64,000 nt of DNA from positions 29,026,583 to 29,090,582 of the forward strand of contig CM076191.1 in the NCBI GenBank assembly GCA_038277395.1, written 5' to 3'. Under the pieces are notes generated by a model. It worked only from the letters and a program-made list of their open reading frames with translations. It ran no database searches and was not told the origin of the DNA. This document shows positions 54,811-64,000 of the stretch, in pieces. This stretch comes from Dryocosmus kuriphilus. Taxonomy: Eukaryota; Arthropoda; Insecta; Hymenoptera; Cynipidae. Position 1 is the first letter of the stretch, and every line of letters begins with the position of its first letter. The translations under genes and the position numbers were made by a program.

Positions 54811-55700
54811 ATAATAAAAATAATAATCAAATTATGACAAATGTATTAAAGATATTCGAAAATTAAGTTGCGGAATTTCTTTATAAAGATATGTATAATA
54901 TGATAATATTATCAAAGATATATTATACATATATATTGTTGAAATCGAACATGATTAGTGCTGAAAAGTTGCTATGTATTGTAGGACATATAAAAAATGC
55001 TCCTGACTTTTTGAAATTAAAAATAGTTCATCAAAAGTGGTCAAAAATTTTGAATTTTGACAAATTGAACATTTTTGCCAGTGTATTAAAAAATTATGGT
55101 AATTTTTATGTATATCTTTTCGTACTAAATGCTGATAAGAAATTAAAATGTAAAAAAATGTAATTTTTGTATGAGTTTGAATTTTTTTAAATTAACAAGA
55201 ATTTAATTTTTTTAATTCAGTTAATTTTAATTCGTATTTAAAATTTGTTTTCATTTTTATGTGTGGCAATTATTTTCATAAACAAATTGATTAAAAATAT
55301 AATTTTTGCTCATTTTCAAGAAATGGTAACTTTAGTTATTGTAAGAGTTTTGGAAAAATACAAAAAAATGTTATTATTAAGATTCAGTTAATTTTTATTC
55401 AAATAGAAATTTGTTTTTTTTTGTATGTACTATGTATGACAATTATTTTAATGCATAAATTCTTTAAAAAATATAATTTTTAATCATTCACAAAAAATTA
55501 AATTTTTTTATTAAAATTTTTTATTATAATTTAAGGGCATGTGACGCACTAAAATGCCTATAATACAGACCTCAATTTTGCGGGTTTATCAATTTTTTGT
55601 TTATCCTAAGAACTTTTTTTGTCAATAAAATATCGAACTGAAACTTTGGAAAATGCATGAGAAGACACTAAACTACGTTTACGTGCATTATTTGATCAGG
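54811..55700. other. AT-rich intergenic DNA
   Basis: Nothing recognised; the frame at 54891-55163 is low complexity and unsupported. Confidence 0.5.
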
Positions 55701-55704
55701 AATC

Positions 55705-55795
55705 TTGAAAAAAAAAATTTTTCGACGAAATTAAAACTGGAAGCATCTTTGTCGCTTCCAGTTTTAATTTCGTCGCAAAAATTTTTTCAAAATTC
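55705..55795. repeat. Long near-perfect stem-loop
   Basis: CGACGAAATTAAAACTGGAA plus GC (55723-55744) pairs perfectly with 55754-55775 around a 9-nt loop, and A/T-rich flanks extend the stem by about 15 more pairs with one mismatch. It could be a tiny MITE relic or a hairpin RNA precursor. Confidence 0.85.
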
Positions 55796-55976
55796 CTACA
55801 CTAGGTTTTCGAAAAGATACCTAAGATATTTGTATTCAGGGGACTTTATTTTGAAGTTTTAAAAAAAGTTATGTCGGGGACCTCGTAATACTCTGGCAAG
55901 TTAATAAAAACGGAGATAGAACACTTTCTAACTATTAAAAATTGAAAAGTTACTTTAATGTGAACGCTGCAGCATT

Positions 55977-56828
55977 TGTTGGATATCAGAAATGTAAAGT
56001 TTATTTTAGGGCATAAAAAACCTCCACTCTTTGAGTGGACGAAAAAGCCGAAAATCTCAGAACAACCAAAACCTAATAACCATACAATACTTCCCTTATA
56101 ATTCCAAGATATTCCAAAAAAACATGCCTCGCTTTCGTACAATCCGTATCCGAAATCTCCACTCCGCACAAATCAACAACATTCAGAGATCCACAACATT
56201 TGGCATTCCCACACGCAGCGCTTGCCATAAAGGCTCCATGTGTACTCAACCTTAGAGGCACCTCATACAAATCCCATTTGACACACAAAAAGATTTGGCT
56301 GCTCTGTCAACCTCGCCCAGCTGTCAGCTTCGACCGACGCGACGCTTCAGCCTCTGGTAGCATGCCGCAACATCCGGCAACGTCCCACAGCATCCGCAAG
56401 CGTCTTGCAGCGCTTTAGCCCCGATGTGGGCTCCAGCCGCTACCGCGAGCAGAGACAATCACTTCACAGTCACTTATTCGCTTCATTCGCTTCACTGCAA
56501 TCCCCAAACAAGACACCCCGCACTCCGACACCGTCACCGACCCGACTTCTAGACTTCACTTCACACTCCACGATCATCCGAAACGAAGGCTCAAATCGAA
56601 CTGAACTTGGAATACAAGGTGAAAAATAAGATACTCGCACTCAATCACAGAGATGAAGGGTCGTGGGGAAAAGTTCCACTCTACCTACTCGGCATTGACC
56701 TTCGAGCTACGCACAGAGCTAACAATACAATTTCAGGTTCAGCCCCTTTTCAAAGAAAACAAATAATACAGGAAAGTAAATGAAACATAATTCTCCTCTT
56801 TCAGCCAACAATAAGAAATACACGAACA
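55977..56828 (-). repeat. BEL/Pao 3' LTR
   Basis: Aligns along its length with 60499-61343; on plus starts TGTTGGATATCAGAAATG. Confidence 0.92.
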
Positions 56829-56994
56829 TCCCGCCCGCCTTCGTCCGCAGGACGAACATATAACTAGATTAAAATGTTAATTACATGTTATAACAATTAA
56901 TGTTACAAAGATCGCCGTGGACAAACCTAACTTTATCGTCCACTAATTACTATCACAACTAAACGTACGGTTTTTTTAATACGAGAAAGGGATC

Positions 56995-57450
56995 AGCCTC
57001 GTACAACGCCGTGCCGCCCAGCTTGGGGTCAGGTCGCCGACGATCAGGTGGGGATCAGCCCCGTACAACGCAGTGCCACCCAGCTTGTGGTTAGGTCGAC
57101 GACGATCAGATGGGGATCAGCCCCGTACAACGCCGTTTCACCCAGCTTGGGATTAGGACGCCGACGATCAGATGGGGATCAGCCCCGTACAACGCCGTGC
57201 TATCCAGCTTAGGGTTAGGTCGACGACGATCAGATGGGGATCAGCCCCGTACAACGCCGTGTCACCCACCTTGGGATTAGGACGCCGACGATCAGATGGG
57301 GATCAGCCCCGTACAACGCCGTGCCACCCAGCTTGGGGCTAGGTCGACGACGATCAGATGGGGATCAGCCCCGTACAATGCCGTGCCATCCAGCTTGGAG
57401 CTAGGTCGCCAACGATCAGATGATGATCAGCCCCGTACAACGCCGTGCCA
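56995..57450. repeat. 61-bp minisatellite within the BEL/Pao element
   Basis: About 7.5 units of GGGGATCAGCCCCGTACAAC, GCCGTGCCACCCAGCTTGGG, TTAGGTCGACGACGATCAGA. It replaces the region that should encode RNase H and integrase; the last unit abuts the RT remnant. Confidence 0.95.
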
Positions 57451-58560
57451 CCCAGCACAGCGCAAAACCGCAGATAATTCATCTCGCCTTTGGATCGCGA
57501 CATCCAGTCTGTGAGCACTCGCAAAAATGTCATTGATATAGGTATTACGCTGGAGGCACCAAGCCCCAAGGGGAAATCGCTGTTTTTCATCCTCTGCCAG
57601 CTGGGCAAGCGTGCGAATTGCCAAGTGTGGGGCACATGCGGTCCCATAAGTGACCCTAGTCAAACGGTAATCTACTGGCGGATCCGCAGGATAAGAAGCC
57701 CAAAAATTTCTCTGCAGATCCAGATCCTCCGCTCGAACGCGGATTTGTCGAAACATCTTCATGATGTCCGCTTGTAAACACAAAGCGGTATCTGCACCAA
57801 TTCAAGAGTATCAGAAATATATCGCCCTGAAGAGCAGGGCCCGACATTAAAAAATGATTTAAACAGTGATGTTCCGCGGTGCGTCGTGATGCATCGAAGA
57901 CAAAGCGAAGCTTTAGCTGATGTGGATTAGACTGGAGCACTGCGTGATACGGTATATACCACGCTCGTGGATTGCTTGTTTGAAAATCAGGAACTCTTTC
58001 CATATGTCCCAACTCCTCATAAACTCTCATGAACTCCCGATACGAGTCCGCCAGGCGAATATCCCGGGAAAAGCGATGGTGTGTAGTGGAAAGCGAACCC
58101 AATGCCATTCGCCGGGTCTCAGCAGAGACCATCGGTGGCTCAGATCGCAACGGGAGCCGAATGATATATCGGCCATCGGGAGCGTGGACATGAGTATCAA
58201 GAAACAGCCGCTCGCAGGCCTCGTCCTCAGGCTTCATTCTGGGCCTGGTATTAGGTAACTCTTCCATAGTCCAAATACGCTGCAGAGCCTCCTGCAGGTA
58301 ATTATCGTGGACGCAATGTCCAGCAGTGAGAGAGGCACGTGATGGGGGGCCCGCCCGCCTTGGCACGACGTAGTGAGTCAATCCCGAGACAATCCACCCC
58401 AAAGCAGCATCCTGAGAGATCAACGATGAAGGTGGAAAATAACGCAAGCCAGGTCGCAAGATTCGACAATACACATCGGACCCCAAGTCGACATCAACTG
58501 ACTTGGGTTTATAGAAGTAAGGATCCGATAAGCAAAGATCACCGAACTGGCTTAATTCGT
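57427..58560 (-). pseudogene. BEL/Pao pol: reverse transcriptase remnant
   Basis: Frame 58486-57656 starts within GSDVYCRILRPGLRYF and DAALGWIVSGL, the conserved segment between protease and RT in BEL elements. RT motifs follow: YIPYHAVLQS, LRFVFDASRRT and LNHFLMSGPALQGD. A frameshift near 57770 leads to frame 57783-57427 with ADIMKMFRQIRV, TYGTACAPHLAIRTL and YINDIFA, where the catalytic YVDD is YIND. Sequence then enters the minisatellite. Not functional. Confidence 0.9.
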
Positions 58561-58569
58561 GGTCAGTAC

Positions 58570-58860
58570 TCAGCTGTGGGGGAATTTTAAAATAAGGCGA
58601 GGAAGGACCATGGCCTTAGCCTCAAGATGGAATGAAGGATCACTAACTGAGCGTAGTGATAGATTTACAATAGCGCGGGCTGTGCCGGTGGGTGACTCAC
58701 CCACTCCCGTTAATGGAATATTTGCGCGGTGTTTGCGTAACTGGAGTAACTGAACAGTGGATTCCTTAACAAAGGAAGCCTCAGAGTCCTGATCGACCAG
58801 AGCGCGAATGCGGTTCTGGGTACCTATAGGATCTATCAGCATAGCCTGGGCCGTCGCGAG
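58570..58860 (-). pseudogene. BEL/Pao aspartic protease remnant
   Basis: Frame reads RIRALVDQDSEASFVKESTV, IPLTGVGESPTGTARAIVNL and PRLILKFP. This is the retropepsin-like domain of BEL pol; the active-site DSGS is changed to DQDS. Confidence 0.85.
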
Positions 58861-59520
58861 AAAGACCAGCTGTCACGGGGCGGAAAGACTTGAAGTAAAC
58901 GCGGATACATTGGTTGAGGGAGCAAGTTGCTTCTGTCCACTTGCGTGACCAGATTCCTCCTCCTTTTTCAGAGAGTTCGCTGTCTGCCCAGAGGAAGTGG
59001 GCTGTAATGAAGAGTGGTGCTTGTCTCGGCATACTTGACACCTATACTTTGATTCTCACCTTTTTAATATGCAAGGCCCCAAGCAATTAAAACACAGGCG
59101 CAAGCAGCGTGCTTCATGATTCTCGGAACAGAGCGAACACTTTCGAGCAGATGCGCGGGTATTTTTCGAGTTTGAACCAGTGCTAGCATTAGATGACCGT
59201 TTGGAAGGTCTGTTTGCTTTAACATGAGATCTCGCAACCAAAGTTGGGCCTTTATCAGATTTGACCTCAGCAGCAATCATACCAAGTGCATGAGACCGCT
59301 GCTCAAGAAGCTCTACAAAATCACTGAATTTCGGGAAGCGTTGCATCAGAGAAGGCTCCGCTGCCAGTGCGGTAGCCCCTCCAACAATTTGACGATCCTT
59401 CATGCTAAGGTCGGTCTCCCATAGCCTACTAGATTCTGGATCCAAACGACTCGCCAAAATGTGCACAAGCCAAACGTCGCAATGTTGCACCGGCAGTGCC
59501 GAGGTTAGTCATGATTTAAA
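58861..59520 (-). pseudogene. BEL/Pao gag remnant
   Basis: Frame 59490-59056 has HILASRLDPESSRLWETDLS and FVELLEQRSHAL, typical of BEL gag C-terminal parts, followed by zinc-knuckle-like CSLCSENHEARCLRLC and CFNC. A frameshift near 59050 precedes a second Cys/His cluster and a Ser-rich linker to the protease. The N-terminal half of gag is not recognisable. Confidence 0.85.
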
Positions 59521-60498
59521 TTTATATCTGAAAGTAATTCAATAGGATTCACTACATCGATCGCGAGCACGTGTAACGTTATCAGAATTCCACGTGGAAA
59601 AAATGTAACATGAGAAAAGATAATCCACGTAGGTCACATTTAAAGGAATTCTTTCACAAATCCTTGGATTGCTTTACTTCACCAAAGATTACACTAGAAC
59701 TTGGTTCCAATTTTTCGAATTACTGATGGTTAAAAAGGAGTTTTTTTTTGTCAAAAATGGTCGAGAAACGAACATGTCTAGAGAGACACCTTTCTAGAAT
59801 ATTGCGTTGAGATTCGCGCAGGTGATTGCGTTGAGTTTCACGCAAATAAATGCTGATGGAAGTGCAAATGAATAATCAATTGTATAAGTTAAAGGTTATT
59901 TACATTTGTATACACACTAAGATAGCCCAGAAAAAAAGAAACAACTTTGGGGTGTAGTGTAGATCGCCTCCTCGCTAGTGCACTCTGCGTAATGATGTAC
60001 TACATGTACGTAGGAGAATGCATGCTTCACAAATGTAACTTCATGTAATATGAATAATAATATTGGTCCCTTCTGGAGTAGTGTAAATTAGTACAGTTTA
60101 TCCATTGGAATAAATTTTCTTTTGTAGGGTGTGACGCAATCATCCACCTCCATCCTCCATCAACCCGATCAATTCTTTGTCATTTTTTTCTTTTCAATCT
60201 TCTTTTTATTTAAGACCTTATGTTTATCCGATTGATCTCCGCTGATCGCGAACCCTGCCGGGCCGTTAGTTTTTTCAAAGAGACAGGTGCCATTATTCGG
60301 CCTTTACTATCGCAACCCACAAATTAGCCGAGGTTCAAAGATGGATTGAGGGGCTAGATGGTTACAACTATACACTACCAACCAGTCATCAAACCCAACA
60401 GGCTCCACTCCTCACCCGGAGCACCAAATGTTACCGTAGTTGACAGGCACTTACCTTTCAGTGAAGCGTATTGGGGTTTTAATGAAAGTTAGACCATT
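59521..60498 (-). other. BEL/Pao 5' internal region without recognisable coding
   Basis: Between the 5' LTR and the gag remnant; should hold the primer-binding site and gag start. No clean frame is left. A CACTTACCTTTCAGTG-like stretch near 60450 resembles a splice donor on the minus strand. Confidence 0.45.
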
Positions 60499-61343
60499 TG
60501 TTGGCTATCATAAATGTAAAGTTTATTTTAGGGCATAAAAAACCTCCACTCGTTGAGTGAAGGAAAAAGCCGAAAATCTCAGAACAACCAAAACTTAATA
60601 ACCATACAATACTTCTCTTGTAATTCCAAGATCATCCACAAAAACATGCCTCGCTTTCATACAATCCGTATCCGAAATCTCCACTCCGCACAAATCAACA
60701 ACTTTCAGAGATCCAAAACACTCGGCATTCCCACACGCAGCGCTTGCCACGAAGGCTCAATGTGTACTCAACCTTAGAGGCACCTCACACAAATCCCACT
60801 TGACACACAAGAAGATTCGGCTGCTCTGTCAATCTCACCCAGCTGTCAGCCTCGACCGACGCGATGCTTCAACCTTCGGTAGCGTGCCGCACCATCCGGC
60901 AACGTCCCGCAGCATCCGCAAGCGTCTTGCGGCGCTGTAGCCCCGATGTGGGCTCCAGCCGCTACCGCGAGTAGGGACAATTACTTCACAGTCACTTATT
61001 CACTTCACTGCAATCCCCAAGCAAGGCACCCCGCACTTCGACACCGTCACCGACCCGACTTCAAGACTTCACTTCACACTCCACGGTCATCCGAAACGAA
61101 GGTTCAAATCGAACTGAACTTGGAATACAAGGTGAAAAATAAGTTACCCGCGCTATCAATCACAGAGATGAAGGGTTGTGGGGAAAAGTTCCACTCTACC
61201 TACTCGGCATTGACCTTTGAGCTACGCACAGAGCTAACAATACAATTTCAGGTGCAGCCCCTTTTCAAAGAAAACAAATAATACAGGAAACTAAATGAAA
61301 CATAATTCTTCTCTTTCAGCCAACAGTAAGAAACACACGAACA
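60499..61343 (-). repeat. BEL/Pao 5' LTR
   Basis: 845 bp, aligned with 55977-56828. On the coding strand begins TGTTCGTGTGTTTCTTACTG. Confidence 0.92.
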
Positions 61344-61570
61344 CATTACAAAAAAGAAATATATGAAACTTCAAGTAGTAATTGAAAATAAACTGCAAAT
61401 GTATTTCTGTCGACAAATTTATTTTCATAACTTAAGGGTTAATTTTCTGAAAAAATTTCATTTCATATTTGAAGGATGAATTTCATAGTTTCTTTTTTTG
61501 TTTCTAAACTGTTATAAATTTAACAATCTCTTTAAAAGCAGGAATTCGACTATTTTGTAATATCTGCAAA

Positions 61571-61769
61571 TGTGCAGTTAAAAACATGTATGCCTTATGT
61601 TTGGTAAGTAGGTCCAAAAATGAAAATGGCATCAACTCTATACTTTTGTATGAACCATGGCAATGCAAGTACACGTCAGAGTTCATACAAACGTATAGAG
61701 TTCACGCCATTTTCATTTTTGGACCTGCTCCCCAAAACATAAGGCATGATACATGCTTTTGACTGTACA
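61571..61769. mobile_element. ~200-bp MITE with long inverted repeats
   Basis: Left arm about 61571-61650 and right arm about 61681-61769 are complementary over most of their length (for example GGTCCAAAAATGAAAATGGC against GCCATTTTCATTTTTGGACC). Ends are TGTGCAGT.../...ACTGTACA, like the 110-bp element at 21017-21126. Confidence 0.85.
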
Positions 61770-61819
61770 TACACTGAGAGGTTATGTTACCGATCAAACT
61801 AATCATATTATTATACGTA

Positions 61820-63144
61820 CGAGGCACGTCCAGAAAGTAAGTGTACTGGTACTCTCACTGCTTTAGGGAATACTTTTTCGACATGTTGGCAACACTGCCG
61901 CGTAGCCTGACCCCTCCCCTTCAAAACGAGACCAATCCGAGGTTAATGTGTTGAAAGCTCTTGACGCAGTAGCATCTCTCGCGAAAAATGTCGATCGTAT
62001 CTCCCGCCAAGTGCGAAATTCGCGCCGTCATTCGCTACCTCGCTGTGAAGGGAAAAGCTCCAGTTGAGATTTATATTGAGGTGAAAACTGTTTACGGTAA
62101 TGGAGCTATGAATCGTACGAGTGTGTACAAGTGGTGTCGCGAATTTAAAAATGGCCGTACTTCCGTGCATGACGATCAGAAGAATGGAAGACCTTCAATT
62201 GTGACAGACGAACTTGTGGAAAAATTCGAGATTGCGGTCCGTGACGATCGCAGATTGACGTTAAATGATCTTTCTGCGGTGTTTGCGCAAATCTCCAGAT
62301 CCCTGTTACACGAAACAATCACAGAAACTCTCAGATATCGGAAATTGTCTGCGATGTGGGTCTCAAAACAGCTGACAGAACAGCACAAGATGAATCGAGT
62401 GCAGAGCTCCAAAGAGTTTTTGGAGCGCTACGAACGCGATGATTTTCTCTACTCTATTGTTACTGGAGACGAAACTTGGGTTGCCCACTACACGCCTGAA
62501 ACTAAGAGGCAGTCTGAACAATGGCGCCACACCTTGTCACCCTCCGCCAAGGAATCCAAAACCACAATTTCAGCCAAAAAAATCATGGCATCCGTGTTTT
62601 GGGACCATAAAGGCATAATTTTGATTGAATATCTGCCTCACGGGGAGTCCATCAACGCGGCAAGATCCTGTGGGACGCTGAAAAAATTTGAAAGGGCGAT
62701 TCAGAATAAAAGGAGGGGCATGCTGACGAAGGGAGTCTGCCTGCTGCATGACAATACCAAACCTCACACGGCCAACGCCACGAATCAACTCCTGGACTCT
62801 TTTGGATGGGACGTTTTGAACCACCCCCCGTATTCCCCTGACCTGGCCCCTTCAGATTTCCATCTCTTCACTTCCCTGAAGGTGCACATGGGTGGAAACA
62901 AATTTTCAACGGCCAAGGAGGTGAAGGGGGAGGTGGAGAAGTGTGCGAAAGAGCAGGTGGGAGACTTCTTCGAGGCAGGCATCAAAAAATTGATCCCGCG
63001 GCTCACCACTTGCATCGAGAGGGATGGTGACTATGTCGAAAAATAACTTACATATGTACAAGTGTAACCAACTATGTTTTTGTTTTAATAAATTTTTTTG
63101 AAGCCTATATAAATTGAGTACACTTACTTTCTGGACGTGCCTCG
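61820..63144 (+). mobile_element. Full-length mariner element
   Basis: 1325 bp with terminal inverted repeats CGAGGCACGTCCAGAAAGTA...TACTTTCTGGACGTGCCTCG, flanked by TA at 61818-61819 and 63145-63146. It contains an uninterrupted transposase. It is the reference for the two shorter copies at 7139 and 10061, and is inserted in a dispersed AT-rich repeat. Confidence 0.97.
61988..63046 (+). CDS. mariner transposase, 352 aa, uninterrupted
   Basis: ATG at 61988 gives MSIVSPAKCEIRAVIRYL, the N-terminal helix-turn-helix region (to about residue 110, including YKWCREFKNGRTSVHD), a linker WVSKQLTEQHK (124-134), and the catalytic core with D161 (GDETW), D255 (LLHDN) and D290 (YSPDLAPSDF). There are 34 residues between D255 and D290, the DD34D signature of mariner. 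It ends YVEK at TAA. The family motif WVPHEL is WVSKQL here. Length matches active mariners (about 345-350 aa). The enzyme would cut and paste the element at TA sites. Whether it is active cannot be told from sequence. Confidence 0.97.
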   Translation: MSIVSPAKCEIRAVIRYLAVKGKAPVEIYIEVKTVYGNGAMNRTSVYKWCREFKNGRTSVHDDQKNGRPSIVTDELVEKFEIAVRDDRRLTLNDLSAVFAQISRSLLHETITETLRYRKLSAMWVSKQLTEQHKMNRVQSSKEFLERYERDDFLYSIVTGDETWVAHYTPETKRQSEQWRHTLSPSAKESKTTISAKKIMASVFWDHKGIILIEYLPHGESINAARSCGTLKKFERAIQNKRRGMLTKGVCLLHDNTKPHTANATNQLLDSFGWDVLNHPPYSPDLAPSDFHLFTSLKVHMGGNKFSTAKEVKGEVEKCAKEQVGDFFEAGIKKLIPRLTTCIERDGDYVEK

Positions 63145-63146
63145 TA

Positions 63147-63888
63147 TATGTATACGGATAACGAAAAGTTATATGAACATAATGTAGCCTAAAAAACGAA
63201 AATTTTCATTTATTTCTTTGTACTTTGTACAAAGTTCCTTCTTCTTTTGAAAGATGTATGCTTGCATTTCATGCGCTTAAAAATCTATTTTTTTTCTTTT
63301 TTAGTAAGATTACAAGAATTAATTTTTAAAATATTTTTAATTATGTACATCACAAATTAAATTATTCTCAAAATAACTATTGATTTTTAATTCTCACAAT
63401 TTATTTATCTTGTACTTCAAATCTTCATGACGTTTCCTAACTTAATTATTTTGAAATTGAATGTAGCGCCCTCACTTAACTAACATGACGGCCGACAGGG
63501 TAAGGCTTTCTCTGAGCAGTGTTGCCACCTTGGCGGAATTTCCGCTAGATCTAGCGGATTTGAGAATCAAACGGCGGGAAAAAAATTTTGAACGCGGATA
63601 GCGGAAAATATAGCGGCAAATTATTAAAATCGCGGTTTTTTTTTTAGCGGATTTCTGAGATTTATAAATAATACAACACTTTACACTTACATATTATAAC
63701 ATATACATACATGTCGCTGCTTTCTTACAAATGTGAAGAATTGTTCAGCATGTGTGTGTTTTGTTTTATATATTATTTTGACTCCCGCCATATCAATAAA
63801 TGTGGAGGAGTAAAAACAAAACACATGCACACATGATATGCATATTTATTGTCAAGTATAAGCAGCGATTCATGTAAAAAATGTAAAA
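63147..63888. other. AT-rich DNA and GC-patch upstream of the terminal ORF
   Basis: 63170-63500 continues the dispersed repeat shared with 24900-25370. At 63525-63660 AGCGGA/GGCGG motifs recur. No gene before 63889. Confidence 0.5.
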
Positions 63889-64000
63889 ATGGCTAAAGAG
63901 AAGAAATTAGTTTACACCCAAAAGGTGCGAGACGCCTGGTTTAGTGAAGAAGGCCTCAAAGATTGGATTTTGAGAATCCCAGGAATAAATAATAAAATTC
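63889..64000 (+). CDS. 5' end of an ORF resembling hAT/BED-type zinc-finger genes, cut by window edge
   Basis: ATG at 63889 opens MAKEKKLVYTQKVRDAWFSE and continues EGLKDWILRIPGINNKI to the edge without a stop. The pattern basic-start, W..E..L..W, then PG.NNK resembles the leader that precedes the BED-like zinc finger in transposase-derived insect genes. With only 37 codons this is a tentative call; the Cys/His residues would be just beyond the window. Confidence 0.5.
   Translation, partial: MAKEKKLVYTQKVRDAWFSEEGLKDWILRIPGINNKI

Larger units (their letters stand above)
55977..61343 (-). mobile_element. BEL/Pao LTR retrotransposon, internally truncated
   Basis: Two LTRs of about 850 bp (55977-56828 and 60499-61343) on plus read TGTTGG...GAACA, that is TGTTC...CCAACA on the coding strand. 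A 4-bp duplication CATT flanks the element (55973-55976; 61344-61347). Minus-strand gag, protease and reverse transcriptase are present; RNase H and integrase are missing, and a 61-bp minisatellite occupies the 3' part. The LTRs differ by many substitutions, so the insertion is old. Confidence 0.93.

Noticed and set aside
56031..56629. Frames within the BEL/Pao LTRs (also 60553-61281)
   Set aside because: They recur in both LTRs because the LTRs are copies; no domain and not on the coding strand of the element.

Overview
The window is eukaryotic, AT-rich and transposon-laden. The only clearly intact host gene is a minus-strand, three-exon WDR70 orthologue (50908-53643). Small spliceosomal introns (58 bp in the lipase gene), arthropod-type TATA/initiator pairs, mariner, Jockey, BEL/Pao, Gypsy, hAT and Maverick elements, and a DNase II-like gene next to an LDLa-lipase gene all point to an insect. 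I suspect Hymenoptera but the sequence alone does not prove it.

Left part (1-11.3 kb): a decayed Maverick/Polinton, all on the plus strand: polymerase B C-terminus (cut by the window edge), A32/FtsK-like packaging ATPase, two small Maverick proteins, a chromodomain integrase, a penton-like protein, a basic structural protein, the major capsid protein, a small fragment and an adenain-like protease. Nearly every gene carries stops or frameshifts. Between polymerase and ATPase lies an array of four dyad-symmetric hairpins with unrelated stems but a constant 14-nt loop carrying AGCT. A mariner copy (7139-8087) is inserted in the Maverick and a second lies at 10061-11312.

Middle (13-47 kb): a direct segmental duplication, copy A about 13.07-19.16 kb and copy B about 36.56-47.0 kb. 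Each copy holds on the minus strand a secreted LDLa-lipase gene followed in the same orientation by a DNase II-like gene, then a minisatellite. Both copies are broken by different small indels but share one stop codon. Copy B is further split by a 4.47-kb Jockey-type retrotransposon with a 14-bp target duplication. Between the copies lie a 2.15-kb non-autonomous hAT element, a large ~64-bp minisatellite holding a tRNA-derived SINE candidate, a gag/protease remnant flanked by minisatellite-bearing repeats that look like unusual LTRs, and a complete but degenerate Ty3/Gypsy element (30327-34857).

Right part (47-64 kb): clusters of GC-rich palindromes with AT-rich higher-order repeats, the WDR70 gene, two small inverted-repeat structures, a BEL/Pao element (55977-61343, minus strand) with 850-bp LTRs and a 61-bp minisatellite near its 3' end, a MITE, a full-length mariner with an uninterrupted 352-aa transposase (61820-63144), and the first 37 codons of an ORF resembling the zinc-finger leader of hAT-type genes running off the window edge.

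The genes do not form one pathway. The window is a record of nested transposition into gene-poor DNA, with one housekeeping gene and one duplicated, decaying pair of secreted digestive-type hydrolases.
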